A stretch of DNA of 9,220 bases, taken from a bacterium. Its GTDB lineage: Bacteria; Patescibacteriota; Saccharimonadia; Saccharimonadales; JACDBH01. Below are positions 1 through 4,648 of the stretch, in pieces. How positions within the stretch are numbered: position 1 is the stretch's first letter; every line of letters begins with the position of its first letter. Position numbers and translations under genes: made by a program. Under the pieces are notes generated by a model. That model ran no database searches. It saw only the letters and a list, made by a program, of their open reading frames with translations, and had not been told where the DNA came from. The stretch is from assembly GCA_029557395.1 (NCBI GenBank), contig JAKQIK010000028.1, positions 1-9,220 of the forward strand, written 5' to 3'.

Positions 1-848
1 TTATTACTCGGCTTGGCCTGGATCACACCGAATTATTGGGTGATACCTTGCCTAAGATTGCAGGCCAAAAGGGTGGTATTATTCCGCAAAACGGCCACGC
101 AATCATACTCGAACCCGAGGATATTCAGACAAAAACTATTCTGGACGGTATAGCCGAGGATAAGCAGGCTTCAATCACTTATATCAATCCAGAACAATCA
201 ATCACTAACATCAAGCAAACGACACGTGGTGTTGAGTTTGATTACAAAATGAGTAGTAGGCAAATCAAAGGGATAAGACTCCCATTACTTGGGATGTATC
301 AGGCTGAAAATGCTTGTTTGGCTCTAGAGATATTTGCCTATTTATCACAGAGAGATGGAATCAGTATGTCTAATGATGAGATAAAACAGGCACTGCTCGA
401 TCTTAAGATTCCAGCCAGGGCGGAAATTTCTAGTATAGACGGCCATCCTATTATTATCGATGGGGCACATAACCCCCAGAAGTTAGATGCATTTTTTGAC
501 CTATTGGATAGTATTGAGATGCCTACTAAGCCGTTGATTATTTTTGCTTCAAAAAACGATAAAGATTGGGTTTCTTTTGCACCTAGATTGGCTCGATCTG
601 CTCACAAGATTTATGCTACTAGTTTTTTTAGTCAGCAACCAGGTCATTTGAGTAGCAAAGCAGAAGACCCAGGCAAGATTGCATCCAAACTTAGCCAACT
701 TGGTGGGTTGGCTAATTCATTCAAGAATCCTCTGGAGGCTCTCAATAGCGCTCTGGCCGATGCGCTACCAAACCAAGCGGTTGTCATCACTGGGTCAATA
801 TACATGATAGGTGAGCTCCACGATCAATTAGTCGCACTTGCAGATTGA
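1..848 (+). CDS. folC: Folylpolyglutamate synthase / dihydrofolate synthase (FolC-like), 5'-truncated by window edge
   Basis: Mur-ligase family enzyme that adds glutamate to folates (or to dihydropteroate) using ATP in the cytoplasm. The reading frame is already open at base 3, and its first residues (ITRLGLDHTELLGDTL) match the family's conserved segment after the ATP-binding domain, so the gene begins upstream. The TTG at 36 is internal and is not the start. About 281 residues are present, against roughly 420-450 for the family, so the P-loop is missing. Seen here: the LGDTLPKIAGQKGG segment, whose lysine corresponds to the ligand lysine of the family, and the C-terminal domain motif DGAHNP. 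The gene ends at TGA 846-848 and overlaps the convergent folA gene by 25 bp. Assignment to FolC rather than another Mur ligase is quite sure; mono- or bifunctionality cannot be told. Confidence 0.9.
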   Translation, partial: ITRLGLDHTELLGDTLPKIAGQKGGIIPQNGHAIILEPEDIQTKTILDGIAEDKQASITYINPEQSITNIKQTTRGVEFDYKMSSRQIKGIRLPLLGMYQAENACLALEIFAYLSQRDGISMSNDEIKQALLDLKIPARAEISSIDGHPIIIDGAHNPQKLDAFFDLLDSIEMPTKPLIIFASKNDKDWVSFAPRLARSAHKIYATSFFSQQPGHLSSKAEDPGKIASKLSQLGGLANSFKNPLEALNSALADALPNQAVVITGSIYMIGELHDQLVALAD

Positions 849-1306
849 CGTCTTGTCCAGTGTTCATAATGATATTGTTGTTCGTTGTCTGAGTATTGAT
901 GGCTTTTGTAGCTCAGCTCAAACTCCTTATTGAACATTGGGAAAAATTTATCACAGTCAAAATCTTTATTTATTGAGGTGAGTATTATTTTGTCGATGTA
1001 GGGCATCCATTGTTCGTAAGTTTTTGCACCACCTATAACAAAAATATCTTTATAAATGTATTTGTCCAGTATATCTTCAATAGAATTGAATACAGAAAAT
1101 CCCGGTATTTTTTTAGTGGTATATACCCAGTTTTTCCGACCAGGTAGTGGCTTTTTTATTGCTAGATAAGTGTTATACCCCATGATTATTGGGTGCCCCA
1201 TAGTTTTTTTACGAAAATACTTCAAATCTTTAGGTATATACCAGGGAATTTTATTATTTCTAGCAATTCCCATCTTGTTGTCTACGGCAACTATGGCGAT
1301 GATCAT
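824..1306 (-). CDS. folA: Dihydrofolate reductase
   Basis: Reduces dihydrofolate to tetrahydrofolate with NADPH. The 160 residues match the usual bacterial length of about 159. Visible landmarks in order: the Met20-loop region ending in IPW; PKDLKYFRKKT, whose Asp corresponds to catalytic Asp27 of the E. coli enzyme; GHPIIMGYNTY; the LPGRKNW segment; and the nucleotide-binding IGGAKTYEQWMP with its Gly-Gly pair. The start ATG lies 9 nt after the stop of the receiver gene and has no evident Shine-Dalgarno, so translation is probably coupled to that gene and both are probably one transcript. The 3' end overlaps convergent folC; no terminator is visible in the overlap. Composition matches its neighbours. 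Confidence 0.95.
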   Translation of the reverse strand: MIIAIVAVDNKMGIARNNKIPWYIPKDLKYFRKKTMGHPIIMGYNTYLAIKKPLPGRKNWVYTTKKIPGFSVFNSIEDILDKYIYKDIFVIGGAKTYEQWMPYIDKIILTSINKDFDCDKFFPMFNKEFELSYKSHQYSDNEQQYHYEHWTRRQSASATN

Positions 1307-1315
1307 CAGGTATTA

Positions 1316-1681
1316 CTAGCCTAGGGTTTCTTTAACTTTTTCGAGTACCTGCGAAGGCGTTAGATTGGCTTTGACAATAAGCCCCGAGATTCCTAGGTTG
1401 TTAATATTGCTATTTACTTCTGATTCGCCAACATTGGTCAATATAATCACCTTAACATCTCTACCAAAGTCTGTTTGTCTGAGTTTGGCTAGCATTTCAT
1501 CACCACTCATCTCAGGCATCATTAGGTCTAATAATATTATGTCTGGTCTAAAGTTTTCTACTAACTCTAAGCCTAACTTTCCATTCTCTGCTATTTCTAC
1601 TTCATATCCTTCCGTTTCGAACTTTATTCGATACATTTGTGATATGGCTTGGTCGTCTTCTATGATTGCTATTTTGGTCAT
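1316..1681 (-). CDS. Stand-alone response-regulator receiver domain
   Basis: CheY-like phospho-acceptor domain of 121 residues with no DNA-binding or enzymatic output domain. All receiver key positions are present: acidic pair Asp9-Asp10, phospho-acceptor Asp52 in LLDLMMPEMSG, Thr82, and Lys104 in the LIVKA segment. The start ATG is preceded by AGGGG at 1687-1691 with a 5-nt spacer. It is the first gene of a leftward operon with folA, transcribed from the promoter at 1758-1786 through a leader carrying a terminator-like hairpin. The nearest kinase in the window is the 7TM histidine kinase at 4649-6838 on the other strand. That pairing is plausible but inferred; the protein might instead act in a phosphorelay or with an unlinked kinase. 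Confidence 0.92.
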   Translation of the reverse strand: MTKIAIIEDDQAISQMYRIKFETEGYEVEIAENGKLGLELVENFRPDIILLDLMMPEMSGDEMLAKLRQTDFGRDVKVIILTNVGESEVNSNINNLGISGLIVKANLTPSQVLEKVKETLG

Positions 1682-1694
1682 AAATTCCCCTAAT

Positions 1695-1734
1695 AAAAAG
1701 ACACATCAATCACCGGAGCGATCAATGCGTCTTT
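1695..1734 (-). terminator. Terminator-like hairpin in the leader of the receiver-folA operon (candidate attenuator)
   Basis: Read on the minus strand, 1734-1720 pairs with 1711-1697: 15 bp (AAAGACGCATTGATC against GATTGATGTGTCTTT, with three G-U wobbles) around an 8-nt loop. Bases 1699-1695 give a run of five U. It lies between the predicted transcription start near 1751 and the ribosome binding site at 1691-1687. As no gene sits between promoter and hairpin, it would cut off its own operon's transcript, as an attenuator does. The wobbles favour the minus-strand RNA over the plus-strand one. Confidence 0.55.
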
Positions 1735-1757
1735 AGTCTTATAAAGTACTGAGTTTA

Positions 1758-1786
1758 CTTATATGCCTTTAAGCAGCAACTGTCAA
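1758..1786 (-). promoter_or_regulatory. Sigma70-type promoter of the receiver-folA operon
   Basis: On the minus strand, TTGACA (1786-1781) is followed by a 17-bp spacer and TATAAG (1763-1758). The predicted start is near 1751, giving a leader of about 70 nt. A short inverted repeat, AAGTA at 1744-1748 against TACTT at 1756-1760, lies between the -10 and the start and might be an operator, but it is too short to be sure. Confidence 0.75.
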
Positions 1787-1844
1787 GCATGATGTATTTT
1801 TTAGAAAAGTATTTGCTTCTTTACCCATACTACTGTATCTTAAA

Positions 1845-1888
1845 AAGCCTGTGCTTGTTACCGAAAATGGTATCAGGCTTGGTTTTTT
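1845..1888 (+). terminator. Intrinsic-terminator-like hairpin between two divergent promoters
   Basis: AAGCCTG (1845-1851) pairs with CAGGCTT (1874-1880), with an inner TACC/GGTA stem (1859-1862 with 1869-1872), followed by GG and six T (1883-1888). On the minus strand the same stem is followed by a shorter U run (CAGGCTTTTT), so it may work in both directions. It lies between the -35 boxes of the two divergent operons and ends no recognisable gene. It may insulate the promoters from stray transcription or end a very short RNA. Confidence 0.5.
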
Positions 1889-1900
1889 ATAACAAAATGC

Positions 1901-1929
1901 TTGACATTTTGTATTTTTCTTGGTATATT
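1901..1929 (+). promoter_or_regulatory. Near-consensus extended -10 promoter of the acyltransferase/E1 operon
   Basis: TTGACA (1901-1906), a 17-bp spacer, then TGgTATATT with the hexamer at 1924-1929 and the extended -10 TG at 1921-1922. The predicted start is near 1936, leaving a leader of about 110 nt before the first gene at 2046. The ten bases ATGCTTGACA covering the -35 region recur in inverted orientation at the divergent promoter (1781-1790). Confidence 0.85.
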
Positions 1930-1930
1930 C

Positions 1931-1959
1931 CTAACGTGCTGAATGATTCAGTACGTTAG
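1931..1959 (+). promoter_or_regulatory. 29-bp palindrome over the predicted transcription start (operator or 5' hairpin)
   Basis: Bases 1931-1944 are the reverse complement of 1946-1959 except for one pair that would be G-U in RNA, around a single central base. The outer half sites read CTAACGT and ACGTTAG, and a further copy, ACATTAG, follows at 1961-1967. It begins two bases after the -10 box, a place where a dimeric repressor would block transcription. The part downstream of the start could alternatively fold at the RNA 5' end. Confidence 0.6.
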
Positions 1960-1973
1960 TACATTAGTAGATA

Positions 1974-2020
1974 AACCATCGTGAACTAGTCTTGATAGGA
2001 CTCGTTCACGATGGTTTTTT
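1974..2020 (+). terminator. Strong terminator-like hairpin in the leader (candidate attenuator or 3' end of a small RNA)
   Basis: A perfect 13-bp stem (AACCATCGTGAAC at 1974-1986 with 2004-2016) is capped by an inner AGTC/GACT stem (1988-1991 with 1999-2002) and a 7-nt loop. Six T follow at 2015-2020. It sits downstream of the operon promoter with no recognised gene in between, and only 25 nt before the ATG at 2046. Most transcripts would therefore end as an RNA of about 85 nt unless the hairpin is prevented or read through. Confidence 0.75.
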
Positions 2021-2045
2021 GTATATAAAGGAGAACTAATAACTT

Positions 2046-2900
2046 ATGGTTGAATTGATTGCCTCACAGGCTGGCGTTATTCAGGATTATGCCCAGGTAG
2101 CAAGCTCTATGTGGTTTAATAGTAGACATTCAGAGAACTTTGGTGAAGTTGCGGAAACTATCAAGCAACAAGACATAAGTAGATTACAAAAACTAGGTGC
2201 TTTTGCTTGTTTAGCGCCCATGGCATGGGCATTAGGTCCTGGGAACGAGATGACACTAGGCCTTGTAGCTGGAAAAGCTCTAGAAAATACCAATGGCAAT
2301 ATTACTAAGGGTGTGATTGCTGTATCTGCCACCACGGCGACAATGGAGGCGTTGGCCGGATTGGGTACGGCAAATATTCTGCATAAGTTTAACAGCGCAA
2401 CAGATGTAATTCGAGATAGGTATTTGGCAAAGCCCAAAGAAACGACAGAAGGTGTTTCCGAAAGGAAGTCTAGGGGCAAAATAATGACTAAATTAGGCCG
2501 GGCATTTGGAATAGTAGCGCTTACTGGGACTGGTTCAACCGGTGCTTCGCTTGATTACTCTTTGCATGATTCAAAAATAGAGGGTAGGAATACTAGAACA
2601 AAGAAGATGGCCCTTGCTTCCGCTGGAATGCTGGCTACGATTAATGCAGGTTATGCGTCTGCTATCTTAGGTATTACTAAGGGCGCTGAATCTGCGGGTA
2701 TAGATAGTGCGACTGATAAAGTTGCAAGTGTTATCTCTAATCCATTGCTAATAGGTGGTATATTAGCCGGAGCGGTAGCTACAAAAGGTCAGTATGATTT
2801 GTATAAGGTTAAGCGAAGCGTAGATAAACCTACAGATGGACATATAAATGAATCCAGTGACTTAATCGTCGAAAATCAACTCTACGGAGCTGAGCAGTGA
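2046..2900 (+). CDS. Unrecognised multi-pass membrane protein, first gene of the acyltransferase/E1 operon
   Basis: I do not recognise the family of this 284-residue protein. It has hydrophobic, Ala/Gly-rich stretches at about residues 50-64, 87-107, 149-167, 188-209 and 233-246, which suggests a small integral membrane protein with roughly five segments. A basic, Glu-rich loop lies around residues 125-148 and a polar tail follows residue 250. There is no cleavable signal peptide. The ATG follows AAAGGAG at 2027-2033 with a long 12-nt spacer. The stop overlaps the GTG start of the acyltransferase-like gene by 4 bp, so the two are translationally coupled. From context it could export or bind the product made by the next two enzymes, be their target, or protect the producer; none of this is shown by sequence. 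Confidence 0.8.
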   Translation: MVELIASQAGVIQDYAQVASSMWFNSRHSENFGEVAETIKQQDISRLQKLGAFACLAPMAWALGPGNEMTLGLVAGKALENTNGNITKGVIAVSATTATMEALAGLGTANILHKFNSATDVIRDRYLAKPKETTEGVSERKSRGKIMTKLGRAFGIVALTGTGSTGASLDYSLHDSKIEGRNTRTKKMALASAGMLATINAGYASAILGITKGAESAGIDSATDKVASVISNPLLIGGILAGAVATKGQYDLYKVKRSVDKPTDGHINESSDLIVENQLYGAEQ

Positions 2901-3691
2901 GCGACTTAAGAGTAAATGAAGTCAGCAGAGATTCTAAGATAAATGGGTTATTGCCAGTTGTCGAGTCTGATATTTTTCAAGATAACCAAGATTCACACTT
3001 TTGGGTTGGTCAGGTTTCTGACCTATGTGGCCCCAGTATAGATGACGACACTTATAATTCAGTGGCAAAATTACGTGCCAATGTATATATAGACGAAAAA
3101 CGTTTTCTAGGCGAAGACTCACGACGGCCCGATGGTACTGAGGCTGATTACTATGATTCTAGTTCAATACAGTATGCTAGTTTTGAGAACGTGGGGGAGG
3201 GGTTGATCAGGCCGATATCCTGTGGCAGGATGATTATTAAACTATCCGAAGACTCTAGGCTACCGATAGAAAATTATTTTCCTGAAGTTTTCAGCTCTAG
3301 TCCTCCAGATGTAGGATCTGTTGAGATATCAAGATTTATCTCAAGGCATCCGAATAAGCTTACTCAGCACGCTAACTCACTTGCTATTATTAGGGCAATG
3401 ACCTACAGAAGTGTAGATATTAACGCTCCAAAAGATTATTTTATGATTGAAAAACCATTATTTGGCATGCTGTCTATGATTGGACTCCCGGTAGAACAAA
3501 TTGGTGAAGAAAAAGATATTCCTGAGCAAAATGGAATACTGTATCCAATACAGGCAGACACCAGGGAGGTTCTAGACTTGGCCACAAACAGTGGTGATAG
3601 CGCGGCACATGCCATTTTGCAAGCTTTTTTTGATAGTGAAGAAGATACTAGGGGCGAAGGTTTTTATCCAGAAAGTTTGATGAAAGTTTAG
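2897..3691 (+). CDS. LuxI-fold (autoinducer-synthase-like GNAT) N-acyltransferase
   Basis: 264 residues. The central part carries the signature spacing of LuxI/FeeM-type acyltransferases: Arg60 in LRANVY, the acidic EADYYD (Glu82, Asp84, Asp87), GRM (Arg111) and EISRF (Glu143, Arg146). These correspond to the conserved Arg24, Asp45, Asp48, Arg70, Glu101 and Arg104 of LuxI enzymes. The tryptophan usually found between the first two motifs is not seen. Such enzymes transfer an acyl group from an acyl carrier protein or CoA to an amino group, of S-adenosylmethionine in true homoserine-lactone synthases or of an amino acid in FeeM-like ones. Here donor and acceptor are unknown. The start is GTG within the 4-bp GTGA overlap, with GGAG at 2886-2889. 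The 40-residue N-terminal and 50-residue C-terminal extensions are not typical of LuxI. Confidence 0.75.
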   Translation: MSDLRVNEVSRDSKINGLLPVVESDIFQDNQDSHFWVGQVSDLCGPSIDDDTYNSVAKLRANVYIDEKRFLGEDSRRPDGTEADYYDSSSIQYASFENVGEGLIRPISCGRMIIKLSEDSRLPIENYFPEVFSSSPPDVGSVEISRFISRHPNKLTQHANSLAIIRAMTYRSVDINAPKDYFMIEKPLFGMLSMIGLPVEQIGEEKDIPEQNGILYPIQADTREVLDLATNSGDSAAHAILQAFFDSEEDTRGEGFYPESLMKV

Positions 3692-3700
3692 GAGGAATTT

Positions 3701-4579
3701 ATGAGTAATCCAAGATTTGAGAGAAATTTAGGTTTTGTGTCGACCGACGAACAAGAAGAGTTGTTTAATTCACGGGTATCAATAGCTGGTGCTGGTGGAG
3801 ATGGTGGTATGCTCGCTGTGCAGTTGGCGCGTATGGGTGTTGGTAGTATGAGGTTGGCTGATCCTGATCCATTTGAAATTGAAAATATAAACAGGCAGGC
3901 AACTTGTACGGATGGTACTATCGGTACAAATAAGGCTGAAGCTGTTGCAGAGTATATCACTAGTATTAATCCAGAGATTGATGTTGAAGTATATGACAAG
4001 GGTGTCACAGAGGATAACGTTTCAAAGTTTGTAGAGGGCCAAGACTTATTGATTGATGAAACAGAGTATACGATGCAGCATCTTGCTGTACTCTTGGCTA
4101 GAGAGGCAAGAGCAAGGGGTATCCCGAATATGACAGCGTTGAACATAGCTTTCGGTGCTTTGGTTACTACTTATGGGAAATCTAGTCCAGCACTAGAAAA
4201 AAGACTGGGATTCAAAGAAGAAACGCCGATAGATGAAATAAAAAATACCGAAGCTGAGCTTGATAGGTGGTTGCCATACCTACCTAAGTACGGCGATCTT
4301 GAGGTTTTGAAAAAAATTGCTACTGGTGAAAAATCAGCTCCATCTATTGCACCAGGTGTAGCTTTGGCTGCTGGAGTAGGAGCAACACAAGCATTTTTGA
4401 ATCTTGTTGGCTCAGGTAATAATCGACCCAAGCCCGTGGAGGCACCTAAGGCATTGCTAGTTGATGCGATGACTGGCCAGATGAAAGAAATAAAATACAC
4501 TAGAGTATCTCATTACAAACACCTTGCAATCATGGCACTTAGGAGTACTATTGGTGCAAATCCCAAGACTAGCTATTAA
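3701..4579 (+). CDS. ThiF/MoeB/E1-like adenylating enzyme
   Basis: 292-residue Rossmann-type E1-superfamily protein that would activate a carboxylate as an acyl-adenylate using ATP. Visible motifs: the nucleotide-binding GAGGDG at residues 30-35; ADPDPFEIENINRQ with Asp54/Asp56, Asn62, Arg65 and Gln66; IGTNKA with Lys78; and LLIDETE around Asp119, where canonical members have a D-(A/C)-(T/S)-D segment. The helical APSIAPGVALAAG segment near residues 213-225 is the usual later landmark. No zinc CxxC pairs are present and the only cysteine is Cys69, so no catalytic thioester cysteine can be assigned. That suggests adenylation without thiol transfer, as in MccB-type enzymes. GGAGG at 3691-3695 lies 5 nt before the ATG, and the gap to the acyltransferase-like gene is 9 nt, so they are one operon. 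The substrate is unknown; a ubiquitin-like or ThiS-like partner is not seen nearby. Confidence 0.88.
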   Translation: MSNPRFERNLGFVSTDEQEELFNSRVSIAGAGGDGGMLAVQLARMGVGSMRLADPDPFEIENINRQATCTDGTIGTNKAEAVAEYITSINPEIDVEVYDKGVTEDNVSKFVEGQDLLIDETEYTMQHLAVLLAREARARGIPNMTALNIAFGALVTTYGKSSPALEKRLGFKEETPIDEIKNTEAELDRWLPYLPKYGDLEVLKKIATGEKSAPSIAPGVALAAGVGATQAFLNLVGSGNNRPKPVEAPKALLVDAMTGQMKEIKYTRVSHYKHLAIMALRSTIGANPKTSY

Positions 4580-4601
4580 CCTGCAGTAGTAGATAATTAA
4601 T

Positions 4602-4626
4602 TAGTTTTAGCATAAACTACATTTTT
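4602..4626 (+). terminator. Weak AT-rich hairpin with T run after the E1-like gene
   Basis: TAGTTT (4602-4607) pairs with AAACTA (4614-4619) around a 6-nt loop, followed by C, A and five T (4622-4626). The stem is short and AT-rich, so termination would be partial. It overlaps the proposed promoter of the kinase gene. Confidence 0.3.
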
Positions 4627-4636
4627 CTGTAATAAT
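4607..4636 (+). promoter_or_regulatory. Possible own promoter of the histidine kinase
   Basis: TTAGCA (4607-4612), an 18-bp spacer, then an extended -10 TGtAATAAT with the hexamer at 4631-4636. The predicted start near 4643 leaves only about six leader bases before the ATG at 4649, and no Shine-Dalgarno is present, so the message would be almost leaderless. In an AT-rich gap this match could be chance. Confidence 0.35.
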
Positions 4637-4648
4637 TATGCTTAAGTT

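Noticed and set aside
36..38. TTG at 36 as start of the folC gene
   Set aside because: The frame continues upstream with family-conserved residues (ITRLGLDHTELLG), so the gene is truncated by the window edge.
1936..2020. A lux box for the LuxI-like gene
   Set aside because: The palindrome is longer than, and unlike, known lux-type sites, and no LuxR-type regulator is present in the window.
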